A stretch of DNA of 64,000 nucleotides, from the NCBI RefSeq assembly GCF_018595715.1, contig NZ_JAHEOJ010000020.1, forward strand, positions 434,001-498,000, in the 5' to 3' direction. Shown here in pieces: positions 26,944-34,512 of this stretch. The position numbers and the translations under genes were made by a program. This DNA is from Glaciecola sp. XM2 (GTDB taxonomy: Bacteria > Pseudomonadota > Gammaproteobacteria > Enterobacterales > Alteromonadaceae). Every line of letters starts with the position of its first letter. Positions within the stretch are counted from its first letter, which is position 1. The notes under the pieces are model-generated. The model worked only from the letters and a program-made list of their open reading frames with translations, had not been told where the DNA came from and did not search any database.

Positions 26944-27261
26944 TTAATGAAAAGAACTGATTGAAGACAAGTTCAATTGGGCGATCTGCTCTGGACTGAA
27001 GCCGTGGCGAAGTAGCTCGAAGTCTTTCATTTGCACTTTAGCCTTTTGGCCTACACCTATGGCTTGATAACTACTGCCACTCGCTGTTTTGATTAATTGA
27101 TTGTTAGGTGAGATTTCTACTATTTTTGATGTACTAATGTAATCGTTAGTCGCGAATCGGTATGTCATGTCATCAACACAGATCCCCCACAAAATTTTTC
27201 CAATCGGTTCTTCATCGTCAAAAATAGAAACGATGTACCAGTCTTTTACTATTGTGTTCAT
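26944..27261 (-). CDS. Hypothetical protein, 105 aa
   Basis: Unrecognised soluble protein. The start was placed at Met 27261 (MNTIVKDWYIVSIFDDEEP), preceded by GAGCAG; an open extension upstream has no better signal. The beta-rich pattern (WYIVSIFDD, KILWGICVDD, YRFATNDYIST, KIVEISPNNQLIKTASGS) suggests a small single-domain fold, possibly an SH3-like or immunity-type barrel; this is only a guess. Followed by the 88-aa gene and by a fragment of a related gene, which suggests duplication. Divergent from the micropeptide cassette. Confidence 0.65.
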   Translation of the reverse strand: MNTIVKDWYIVSIFDDEEPIGKILWGICVDDMTYRFATNDYISTSKIVEISPNNQLIKTASGSSYQAIGVGQKAKVQMKDFELLRHGFSPEQIAQLNLSSISSFH

Positions 27262-27468
27262 TGACTGCTCACATGCCTTTGAATTGATGGGGTAATGATA
27301 GCTGAACAAAATTTAAAACTTTGGCGAAATCGTGGAGGTAATCCTGAGTTTTTATATTACTTAACCCCAAAAGTGTATAACTAATTGTTTTTGTTTGAGT
27401 TGTAAAAAATGAAATTTTTCCGCCACATGGATTACCGCGAACATCTGAGTTGTTAGTTAAAGTTGAGA

Positions 27469-27486
27469 CCGTCCAATGTCGGACGG
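27469..27486 (+). promoter_or_regulatory. Hairpin in the micropeptide 5' leader
   Basis: CCGTCC (27469-27474) and GGACGG (27481-27486) form a perfect GC-rich stem with loop AATGTC, ending about 20 bp before the micropeptide start. It could be a leader structure or an operator palindrome. Confidence 0.5.
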
Positions 27487-27506
27487 AAAACATAAGGTGA
27501 TTAACA

Positions 27507-27662
27507 ATGTCATTAGTAACAGTATCAAATAACTCAAATCAAAACTCTGGTAATGGTCGTGGTCCTTCTTCACATCCGGGACCGGGTGGCAACTGGCCCA
27601 GTACAACAGGCGGTAAGTCTGGTGGTGGTCGCGGGAATGCGCCAGCAAAAGGTGGTAAATAA
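27507..27662 (+). CDS. Gly/Asn/Pro-rich micropeptide, 51 aa
   Basis: Short ORF with an AAGGTG ribosome site nine bases before ATG. The product begins MSLVTVSNNSNQNSGNGRG and continues through HPGPGGNWPSTTGGKSGGGR to end NAPAKGGK. It is almost free of hydrophobic residues after residue 6, has no cysteine, and is basic and surely disordered. The clean frame, ribosome site and placement directly before a HicA-like gene argue for a real gene. It might be an RNA-binding tail-like peptide, an antitoxin-like partner or a modified peptide; none can be chosen from sequence. No match is recalled with confidence. Confidence 0.62.
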   Translation: MSLVTVSNNSNQNSGNGRGPSSHPGPGGNWPSTTGGKSGGGRGNAPAKGGK

Positions 27663-27671
27663 GAAGGAAGC

Positions 27672-27700
27672 GAGGGCGTGTTAGACGCCCTCTATTTGTT
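27672..27700 (+). terminator. Hairpin between micropeptide and HicA-like gene
   Basis: GAGGGCG (27672-27678) and CGCCCTC (27686-27692), loop TGTTAGA, followed by TATTTGTTT. It resembles a weak intrinsic terminator placed ten bases after the micropeptide stop. It could set a high micropeptide-to-downstream ratio by partial readthrough. Confidence 0.65.
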
Positions 27701-27701
27701 T

Positions 27702-27917
27702 ATGAAAAAATACAGTAGCGATAAAGATATCAATAAATTAGTTACCAGAATGTGTAAAATAGGCTGGCGATTTATTAATAGAAAAAAGCATGGGGCTTTG
27801 ATAACCCCAAATGGAAAGAAAATAACAGTACCTTCATCACCAAGTGATAGAAGAGCATTTAAAAATTTTTCCAACGACATACAAACCATTATTTGCAGGG
27901 AGCGCAACTATGTCTGA
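27702..27917 (+). CDS. HicA-like small protein (dsRBD-fold mRNA interferase-like), 71 aa
   Basis: Basic protein with the layout of HicA toxins: an N-terminal helix (INKLVTRMCKIGWRFI), a basic turn with a single His (RKKHGALI) at the place of the catalytic G-S-H-H loop, a strand with PNGKKITVP, then a C-terminal helix (FKNFSNDIQTII). HicA proteins are 60-80 aa RNases neutralised by HicB. The ATG at 27702 is preferred; an in-frame GTG at 27678 lies inside the hairpin. No HicB gene is present. Its stop overlaps the start of the ankyrin gene by eight bases. Whether the His is catalytic is untested. Confidence 0.6.
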   Translation: MKKYSSDKDINKLVTRMCKIGWRFINRKKHGALITPNGKKITVPSSPSDRRAFKNFSNDIQTIICRERNYV

Positions 27918-30177
27918 TTTTCCGTATCCAACTCATATAGAGACTTTGAGAACATTTGCCAAGGTTTTAGGTGTAAAAGCTGGTAATAAATATCTTGATG
28001 ATAAAGCCAAAGATAAAACCGCTGATTATCGTTTGATAAATGAATTTTCCAAGGAGGTTTTCGATTACTTATCAAAAACATTTGGTAATGATATTGGTGC
28101 AATACTCAAACAAGGGTTTCATGCATATTTAACGGAATACATGACTCATGTATCAAATATTTACGCTGACGGACTATCTCGAACAGAAATAGGAATAGCT
28201 CTTTGTAAGACGTTACTAAGCAAACACGTCGTAAATACAATCGATAGTGCGTTGGGATTAGTTTCAAGCAAAAAGCCATTAAGCGTAGCCTTCTTTTCAT
28301 TTCAAGAAACCTGTACATCACAAATACTTGCTTGGTTAGAAGAAAATGAGGGAGGCTGGAAACACTATTACAATTCTCTGGAAAAAGAAAACAAAGCAAA
28401 AGTTAAAGCTTGGAAGGATGGTGAACATAAACCAGACATTCAATCATTAGTCTTCCTACAATCATGGTCACAAGGTCCTTGGCCTGAACATATTGACTGG
28501 CAAAAAGTGAGAGTACTACTTTTTATTGCGTCAATTATTGATCGTACAGTTAAGGAAGAAGGCAGCTCTTTGTTGATAGATGAGTGCCGATTGTTGTCGT
28601 GGGGAGCAAAGCCTACCTATGAATTTAGTCAACTAATTCAATCACATCAACAAGCCTATAAGGATAGGATTAGTTATTTGCTGCCATTGGTCGGAGAAAT
28701 TCAACAGGGGTTGAAGCGAACTATTGTTAAAAACGAAGGGCAATTTGAATATTTTAAAGCCGCAATAGATAAACTTGAGCAACAACTATCTCCCAAAGAG
28801 CATAAATCTCACTTTGCATATTGGGTACAGTGGCACAAAGCTAGGATGTATAGCTTGAATGGTCAGCTTGAAGAAGCTAATGCGCTTTATAGGTTTGGGT
28901 TTGATGAGTGTTTATACAGAGCTGGTATTAATCAAAAATATATAATTGAAGAGGCAATAGTTGTCGCGGCAAGCCAAGAAAAGCCGGATAAAGTCTTTTT
29001 AAAACACTTAAAGAACGCATTGCTGATGTTCAACTATGATATTCCTTCAGTTCAAAGTTGCGAATCATCGAATAAATTTTCTGACATCATTGAAGATTGG
29101 GAAGTACAAATCTGGAGATCTTCGTTTTATAAAGTTTTCCCCAAAGCCGGAATGTTTCCCGAAGCGAATACTCCAGAAATTGCGGCTAAAATTGGAATTA
29201 ATGTTGTTACAGATATTGATGAGATAAAACCAGATTATCGACACCCGAATAGAAAGCTGAAAATAGGAGAAATTTGGAAGAAAATATATCCTCAATTAGT
29301 TTGGTTTACTGAGTTGGAAAAAACGGAAGTAGTTGAAAAGCTTTTAAAGCAAGGTGCCGATGTTAATCTGACTAGCAGCTCTGGAGATACCGCAATTTTA
29401 ATGGCTTTAGAGACATTAAACTTAAGGGAGGTGCCATTAAGGTCTTTAGACGACACTCTGTTTTATCTACTATCAGAATATCCTCACAGTAAAGAAACTA
29501 TGAACCGTTGTACTGACAAAAAGCGTCTACAGCCTCTTATATCGGCGGTTCAATCTGGTAGACCTGATATTGTTGATAAAGTTTTAGCTATGGGGGCAAA
29601 CGTTAATAATAGAGGTTTAACTGACAATCAAACCGCATTGAATGCCTGTATAAAGATGATTGGTATAGCTAAGGACCCAAAGCGTTATTGGGACAGTGTT
29701 CTTCAAATGCAGTTAACTCCTGAAGTGTTAGATTCGATTAGAAGGGCGAACTCAGGCATGACGGGTTTCACTCTGGAAGATCAGCTACAGTTTCTGTTAG
29801 CTCAAAACTCAGATCCAAGGTTTCGACAAATATCACGCTCGTTAATTAACTTAATGTCCGAGAAGCTAGACCAGAGAATTGACATTGTAAATATGAGATT
29901 GATTGCGAGTCAGTTAATTGAAGCTGGTGCAAATGTTAATGCTGAACACATTGCTCATGTCACAGGTTATACCCCACTGATGCTGGCGGCAGAACTGGAT
30001 GAAGTTGGTTTGTTCAACAAAATGCTTAGCAATGGCGGCGACCCACGAAAAACTTACTTCTGCAAAAACACGAAACAGAGTGTCGATTGCTGGCGTATAG
30101 CAGAGTATTTTGGCAGCACTAATGTATTAGCTGCATTAAAAGAGATTGAACATTTTTCCCTGAAAACTCTGGGGTAA
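27910..30177 (+). CDS. Large helical protein with C-terminal ankyrin repeats, 755 aa
   Basis: Start at ATG 27910, with AGGGAG upstream; it overlaps the HicA-like stop, so translation is coupled. Residues 1 to about 450 form an unrecognised alpha-helical region; about 320-370 (WVQWHKARMYSLNGQLEEAN then ALYRFGFDE) looks TPR-like. Ankyrin repeats follow from about 480: VEKLLKQGADVNL...DTAILMALE, then ISAVQSGRPDIVDKVLAMGA, and ASQLIEAGANVN...GYTPLMLAAE near the end. No nuclease, NTPase or membrane motif was found. Base composition is more AT-rich than flanking core genes, consistent with acquisition. Likely a protein-binding sensor or scaffold in the cassette. Confidence 0.8.
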   Translation: MSDFPYPTHIETLRTFAKVLGVKAGNKYLDDKAKDKTADYRLINEFSKEVFDYLSKTFGNDIGAILKQGFHAYLTEYMTHVSNIYADGLSRTEIGIALCKTLLSKHVVNTIDSALGLVSSKKPLSVAFFSFQETCTSQILAWLEENEGGWKHYYNSLEKENKAKVKAWKDGEHKPDIQSLVFLQSWSQGPWPEHIDWQKVRVLLFIASIIDRTVKEEGSSLLIDECRLLSWGAKPTYEFSQLIQSHQQAYKDRISYLLPLVGEIQQGLKRTIVKNEGQFEYFKAAIDKLEQQLSPKEHKSHFAYWVQWHKARMYSLNGQLEEANALYRFGFDECLYRAGINQKYIIEEAIVVAASQEKPDKVFLKHLKNALLMFNYDIPSVQSCESSNKFSDIIEDWEVQIWRSSFYKVFPKAGMFPEANTPEIAAKIGINVVTDIDEIKPDYRHPNRKLKIGEIWKKIYPQLVWFTELEKTEVVEKLLKQGADVNLTSSSGDTAILMALETLNLREVPLRSLDDTLFYLLSEYPHSKETMNRCTDKKRLQPLISAVQSGRPDIVDKVLAMGANVNNRGLTDNQTALNACIKMIGIAKDPKRYWDSVLQMQLTPEVLDSIRRANSGMTGFTLEDQLQFLLAQNSDPRFRQISRSLINLMSEKLDQRIDIVNMRLIASQLIEAGANVNAEHIAHVTGYTPLMLAAELDEVGLFNKMLSNGGDPRKTYFCKNTKQSVDCWRIAEYFGSTNVLAALKEIEHFSLKTLG

Positions 30178-30266
30178 GTAATTCCCATTGACTTTGTTAT
30201 TACTAAAAAATGGCTTAAAACCGCTGTTTTTCCTAAAAAGCTGCCAAGTTTAACTGTTTCGTTACT

Positions 30267-30461
30267 ATGAGATTAATCATTAAAATTAATGGGTTAGTAA
30301 TATTGAGATTTTGGATGCCCGAAAACGATACGGGAACGAATAACGAACAAACTTATACTGGCCACGTATATGATGAGGAATTTGAACTAAACTATATGCA
30401 GGCACGATACTATGATCCAGTCATAGGTCGTTTTTATTCGAATGATCCGGTTGGCTTTACT
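30267..30461 (+). pseudogene. RHS core fragment, left part
   Basis: The translated segment carries the hallmark RHS C-terminal core: YTGHVYDEEFELNYMQARYY and DPVIGRFYSNDPVGF. The reading is cut at 30461 by the left end of the IS66-family element and resumes after it at 32849. Only the last part of the RHS core is present; the long YD-repeat shell expected upstream is absent, where the ankyrin gene ends instead. So this is an orphan RHS tip, not a working RHS gene. Confidence 0.85.
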
Positions 30462-30542
30462 GTAACCGTAGCCCAAACCCCGTCTACTGCCAAGTGATTT
30501 AGCACCGCATAATATTCTCTTTGATAACTCATCGAGGACACC

Positions 30543-30857
30543 ATGCGAAAAAAACGCCGAACCAAAGAAGAATGGAAAGCTACGTTAGAAGCCCAAAAGG
30601 CCAGTGGCTTAACAGCGCCCGAATATTGCGCTAAACATAAGATCCATCTGCAAACGTTTTATGCCAGAAAAAGCGACATCCTAAAGCCGTGGCCCAAACC
30701 CAATCCTAAGGCATGGGTGAAAGTGAGTAAAGATAAGACAGAGTTGACTGCACTCTCGCCGCAGCTAAGTCTGCACTATCAAGGTGTGGTGATTAACGTG
30801 TTGCATTCGCCAGAGCCAGAATGGTTAACGGATGTCATTAAAGGCCTTGCCTCATGA
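30543..30857 (+). CDS. tnpA: IS66 accessory protein TnpA
   Basis: 104-residue IS66 Orf1-type protein. RRTKEEWKATLEAQKASGLTAPEYC at residues 4-28 and IHLQTFYARKSD at about 34-45 are the typical helix-turn-helix-like N-terminal region. It overlaps tnpB by four bases (ATGA), the usual IS66 coupling. It is required with TnpB for efficient IS66 transposition, in a role that is not well defined. A decayed homologue lies at 34921-35172. Confidence 0.92.
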   Translation: MRKKRRTKEEWKATLEAQKASGLTAPEYCAKHKIHLQTFYARKSDILKPWPKPNPKAWVKVSKDKTELTALSPQLSLHYQGVVINVLHSPEPEWLTDVIKGLAS

Positions 30858-31204
30858 AGATGTTTGTCGAGCCTAACGATATTTATCTGCACACAGGCTT
30901 CGTGGATTTCCGCAAAAGCATCAACGGCCTGTTAGTGATCATCGAATGTGAGCTTGAGTTGTCCCCATTTGACGATGCAATGTTTATCTTTTGCAATAAA
31001 AAACAAGACAAACTCAAAATCGTCTATTGGGATAAAACGGGCTTTGCCATGTGGTGCAAAGTGCTGCAAAAAAATCGATTTAAGTGGCCTAAATTAAGCG
31101 ACATGAGTCACCTCAGATTAAGCGAACAACAGCTCACTTGGTTGTTAGGTGGCTATGATGTTATTGGGCACAGCACGCTTCATTACACGTCCATGGGCTT
31201 ATAA
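30854..31204 (+). CDS. tnpB: IS66 accessory protein TnpB
   Basis: 116-residue IS66 Orf2 (TnpB) protein; unrelated to the RNA-guided TnpB nucleases. The family pattern is clear: DIYLHTGFVDFRKSINGLL near the N-terminus, MFIFCNKKQDKLKIVYWDKTGF in the middle (quoted in parts: FIFCNKKQDKLKI, VYWDKTGFAMW), and LRLSEQQLTWLLGGYDV near the end. Complete length. It starts on the tnpA ATGA overlap, 87 bp before tnpC. Confidence 0.93.
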   Translation: MKMFVEPNDIYLHTGFVDFRKSINGLLVIIECELELSPFDDAMFIFCNKKQDKLKIVYWDKTGFAMWCKVLQKNRFKWPKLSDMSHLRLSEQQLTWLLGGYDVIGHSTLHYTSMGL

Positions 31205-31291
31205 CTTAGGATCATAAAAACAATTTATTGATCACGATTTAATCTACATAAAATCAGCTATTTAGGGGTGTGTTGAGGTAAAATATGGGTC

Positions 31292-32836
31292 ATGAAAAAA
31301 GCCCAGAACACACTGCCGACCGACGTTGCCGCCTTGCAAGAGATGGTACTTAAGTTGCGTGAGCAAAACCAAGCATTAAACGCTAAGAACCAGCGTTTAA
31401 CCGAGATGTTTCGCTTGGCGCAGCAAAAACGCTTTGGCAAAAGCAGTGATACTTTCGGTGGGCAAGGTGAGCTATTTAACGAAGCAGAAGAGATTGTTGA
31501 GCAAGCAGACGAAGCTGATGCCGATGGCAGCGAAACCATCACCTATACTCGCCGTAAAAAACGTGCTGAGAAGATAGCCGATGATATTCCCCGTGAGCGT
31601 GTTATTCATGATATCGCTGATGAAGATAAATTCTGCGACTGCTGTGAGCATCCGCTGCATCAAATTGGCGAAGACACGAACGAGAAGATTGAGTTTATCC
31701 CTGCCCAAATCAAAGTGATTGTGAATGTGAGACCGAAATACGCTTGCAAAGCTTGCGAGCAGCAAGGGATTCACAATCGCATTAAACAAGCACCCGTGCC
31801 GCCAAGCATTATTCCTAAGGGCTATGCAACTCCCAGCTTAATCTCGCAAATTATTACCAGTAAATATCAATACGGATTGCCGCTTTATCGACTAGAGAGC
31901 ATGTTCGCCCAGTACGGCATTGAGCTGTGTTGGCAAACCATGTCAAAGTGGATGATAAAAAGCGGTAACATCTTCGAAATCTTATACGACATGATGCGGC
32001 GAATATTATTGGAGCAACCGGTTATCTTTAGCGATGACACCACCGTCAAAGTCGTGGGCGATAATAAGGCAAAATCCTACATGTGGTTATATGGCTGCGG
32101 GGCAGATTCGCCTGCTGGCAAAATAGTGGATAGTGATATTCCTAATATTGTGCTGTTTGATTATAACAGTGGCCGAGGCGGCCAAGTGATAGTGGATTAT
32201 TTAGACGGTTACGATGGGTACATGCATGCCGACGGCTATCCTGGCTATCATAAAACACAAGCGACCATTGTCGGCTGCTGGGCACATGCTAGGCGCAAGT
32301 TCACTGATGCGCAAAAAGCCATGGGCAAAAACAAAAGTGGCAAAATTAACTGGGCGATTAACCACATTAAAAAGCTATATCGAGTCGAAACGCTCATCAA
32401 AGATAAAACCATCGATGAGCGCTATCACATTCGCCAAGAGCAAAGCCTGCCATTGCTTAATGAGTTTAAAACATGGCTCATTCAATCTAAAAGCCAAGTG
32501 CTAGGACAAACCGACTTAAGCGATGCCATCCAATATTGTTTAAATCAATGGGAAAAGCTTGAGCGTTATACGCTTGATGGACGCCTCAGCATTGACAATA
32601 ATCGCGCAGAACGATCAATTAAGCCCTTCGTGAATGGCAGGAAGGCATGGTTGTTCTCACAAACTGCAAAGGGTGCTAAGGCCAGTGCGATACTCTATTC
32701 AATCGTAGAGAGCGCAAAAGCCAATGGGCTTGTGCCTTACGATTACATCACCCATTTACTCGAAGCCTTTACGCAGCCTGAGCCTGACATCGAGCAATTA
32801 CTGCCTTGGAATGTTAAGTTAGGTGACGGTCTTTAG
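31292..32836 (+). CDS. tnpC: IS66 transposase TnpC (DDE type)
   Basis: 514-residue transposase. N-terminal coiled-coil/leucine-rich helix (ALQEMVLKLREQNQALNAKN), FGKSSDTF, a zinc-finger-like region with CDCCEHPL and YACKACEQQG, then the catalytic domain: SDDTTVKVV (first Asp), YMHADGYPGYH (second Asp), GCWAHARRKF, and DNNRAERSIKPFVNGRK with the catalytic Glu near residue 445. It appears intact. Ends 11 bp before the right terminal repeat. Confidence 0.95.
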   Translation: MKKAQNTLPTDVAALQEMVLKLREQNQALNAKNQRLTEMFRLAQQKRFGKSSDTFGGQGELFNEAEEIVEQADEADADGSETITYTRRKKRAEKIADDIPRERVIHDIADEDKFCDCCEHPLHQIGEDTNEKIEFIPAQIKVIVNVRPKYACKACEQQGIHNRIKQAPVPPSIIPKGYATPSLISQIITSKYQYGLPLYRLESMFAQYGIELCWQTMSKWMIKSGNIFEILYDMMRRILLEQPVIFSDDTTVKVVGDNKAKSYMWLYGCGADSPAGKIVDSDIPNIVLFDYNSGRGGQVIVDYLDGYDGYMHADGYPGYHKTQATIVGCWAHARRKFTDAQKAMGKNKSGKINWAINHIKKLYRVETLIKDKTIDERYHIRQEQSLPLLNEFKTWLIQSKSQVLGQTDLSDAIQYCLNQWEKLERYTLDGRLSIDNNRAERSIKPFVNGRKAWLFSQTAKGAKASAILYSIVESAKANGLVPYDYITHLLEAFTQPEPDIEQLLPWNVKLGDGL

Positions 32837-32848
32837 GCGACGGTTACG

Positions 32849-33403
32849 TTTAATCGTTATTCATATGTAGCGAATAATCCTTATAAATATACAGACCCTA
32901 ACGGGGAAGAGAAACACACCGTTCAATTTTCTTTCAATATAGCTAAAGGGGTAGGTTTAGGTGGGAGTATTTCCTTTTCATACGATACTACACACAATGA
33001 GGTTACTTATGATCGTTCTGTAGCTATTAAATCTGGTGCAGCAGGTAAAGCTTCTGGAGGCTACACTGTGACTGAAAGTCCCAGTAAAGCAACGGGTAAC
33101 TCGTCTTCTACAACCATTACAGCAAACTTAAATCACAGTGGTGCCGTTCAAGTCGGTGACACAACAGTTGGTGGTGGAGGTAGTACTAATTTAGTTGGTA
33201 TTAAGATTAGTGAAAATGGTGTAGAAAATATATCTGGGCAACCAAATTCTGCAACTGGAGGTATGTCTTCGACTGGTGAAGGTTCTATTACGAACAATGT
33301 GGTTGGTGCTGGTATAGATATATCGGGCGATGTTAAAGTACAACAAAGCACAACAATTTCTATTCCAGAAACGATGAACAAAATTAAAGAAATATTAGAC
33401 TAG
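32849..33403 (+). pseudogene. RHS tip continued: core end plus variable C-terminal domain
   Basis: Right half of the interrupted RHS reading frame, about 184 codons. It opens FNRYSYVANNPYKYTDPNGE, the conserved end of an RHS core, followed by a hypervariable tip that is rich in Gly, Ser, Thr and Val (GVGLGGSISFSYD, GDTTVGGGGSTN, GAGIDISGDVKVQQ) with a short C-terminal helix. No nuclease or deaminase motif is visible. Such tips are usually toxins. The following genes encode membrane proteins, as often seen for immunity to membrane-acting toxins. It has no start of its own apart from an in-frame GTG at 33068. Confidence 0.75.
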
Positions 33404-33417
33404 AGAAGCTTTTTTAA

Positions 33418-34140
33418 TTGATTAAAGATTTATTTATTAACTGTTCAAGACATATATTCTCCATCCTTACAAAAGGATGGAGTGTGATGGTATTAGTGTT
33501 GCTCGGTATAGCAATTCCTATATATCAAGCCTTATGCTTTGACTTGCAGGTAGATTTGAATTTATTACTACGTGTGATTTTGTCTTTGATTGTCGCTATA
33601 GGTTTCTATTCGTGTGCTTTTGGTGTATCAAAGTTCATGTCGCAGTTATCGTTGGCAATGTACAAAAGCAATATCGATAACTTTTTATCAATTCTTCAGG
33701 TGCTTATAGTAGCTTCATCTGTCGTATTTTATTGGGAATCAATTACTCTGCCAGATTGGAGCACTTATGATGGAGTGTTTAACTCTCACTTGATTCTATT
33801 TGCAACATACTATGGTATTGCGTTTTACTGCTTTCGGAGGAAATTTGTCCCTTCTTTTAAAAATGTTAACGAGGAAGGCGATAGCAAAAACTCAGAGTCT
33901 ATCGGTAAATCACTTGTAATTCTTAGTGCGATTATTGTTCTTTTATTTGCTATTCAATTGCAAAAAATAGATGGTTTAAAATCAGAGCTTTATCTTAAAA
34001 GCGTAAAAGATGTTCAGGTTAACCAAATTGTACTTGATGAATTAGGTAGTAATTTTGAGTTTTCATTTGTTGTAACGGGTAAAATTAGCAACGATTACGG
34101 TAGGCTGTTATGTTTTATACATTTATTTGTCCATATATAG
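33418..34140 (+). CDS. Multi-pass membrane protein, immunity-like, interrupted by TAG
   Basis: About 240 residues from a TTG start at 33418 (ATG at 33487 is an alternative), 14 bp after the RHS tip. Five hydrophobic helices are clear (for example SVMVLVLLGIAIPIYQ, LLLRVILSLIVAIGFYSCAF, LVILSAIIVLLFAIQL). The frame stops at TAG 34138-34140 in the middle of a sixth hydrophobic stretch (LLCFIHLFVHI before, AALFFIFAF after). Reading through, it would end at TGA 34204-34206, which overlaps the GTG of the next gene. It is therefore probably a truncated form of a six-helix protein. Role as immunity protein is inferred from position only. Confidence 0.65.
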   Translation: MIKDLFINCSRHIFSILTKGWSVMVLVLLGIAIPIYQALCFDLQVDLNLLLRVILSLIVAIGFYSCAFGVSKFMSQLSLAMYKSNIDNFLSILQVLIVASSVVFYWESITLPDWSTYDGVFNSHLILFATYYGIAFYCFRRKFVPSFKNVNEEGDSKNSESIGKSLVILSAIIVLLFAIQLQKIDGLKSELYLKSVKDVQVNQIVLDELGSNFEFSFVVTGKISNDYGRLLCFIHLFVHI

Positions 34141-34202
34141 GCAGCTTTATTCTTTATTTTCGCCTTCAAAGAGATGGTAGTATTTGCAAATGAGGTGACT
34201 GA

Positions 34203-34460
34203 GTGAATATATATGAAACAGATGTTTTAGCGTTAATCTTATTAGCCATTAGCTTAATGATTGGTTTCGGAAGCCTTTCGTCCTTTAGTGTAAGCGCCGG
34301 TTCTGGCGGCATTAACGGTTTTGTAAAGAAAGCTGATCAAGATTCCGTTGAATTTAGTCTCAAAAAACGCAATCAAATGATATTAAGTGCAGCATTGTTT
34401 GCTTTGTCGGTGATTCTTTTTGTGTTTTTTAGAAATGGTGACGTAGTTTTTACTTTATAA
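34203..34460 (+). CDS. Small two-helix membrane protein, 85 aa
   Basis: GTG start with GAGG upstream; the start forms a GTGA overlap with the ancestral stop of the previous frame. Two transmembrane helices are predicted by eye: VLALILLAISLMIGFGSL near residues 8-25 and MILSAALFALSVILFVFF near 59-77, with a short basic loop (SLKKRNQ) between. Unrecognised. Third gene of the RHS-tip cassette, so possibly a second immunity-type or accessory protein. Confidence 0.6.
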   Translation: MNIYETDVLALILLAISLMIGFGSLSSFSVSAGSGGINGFVKKADQDSVEFSLKKRNQMILSAALFALSVILFVFFRNGDVVFTL

Positions 34461-34512
34461 CTAAAAAAGATACATAGGCGACCATAACATCTAACTTGAA
34501 AAGAGGGATTGT

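Larger units (their letters stand above)
30462..32847 (+). mobile_element. Complete IS66-family insertion sequence, 2386 bp
   Basis: Carries tnpA, tnpB and tnpC in the IS66 order. Terminal inverted repeats: the left end begins GTAACCGTAGCCCAAACC and the right end, reverse-complemented, begins GTAACCGTCGCCTAAAGACC. It sits inside an RHS coding tip. Flanking octamers (GCTTTACT left, GTTTAATC right) are not an exact 8-bp duplication, which IS66 elements normally make; about six RHS codons also seem missing, so an adjacent deletion is likely. Confidence 0.9.

Noticed and set aside
27295-27384. 29-codon ORF (MIAEQNLKLWRNRGG...) before the micropeptide
   Set aside because: A GGGG run precedes ATG, but the frame is short, ends before the hairpin leader and has no recognised pattern; chance is not excluded.
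27702-27917. Classical HicAB toxin-antitoxin module
   Set aside because: No HicB-like gene is on either side; the neighbour is a 755-aa ankyrin protein, so only the fold-level resemblance is claimed.
30854-31204. RNA-guided TnpB-type nuclease
   Set aside because: The name TnpB is shared, but this is the small IS66 accessory protein with no RuvC motifs.
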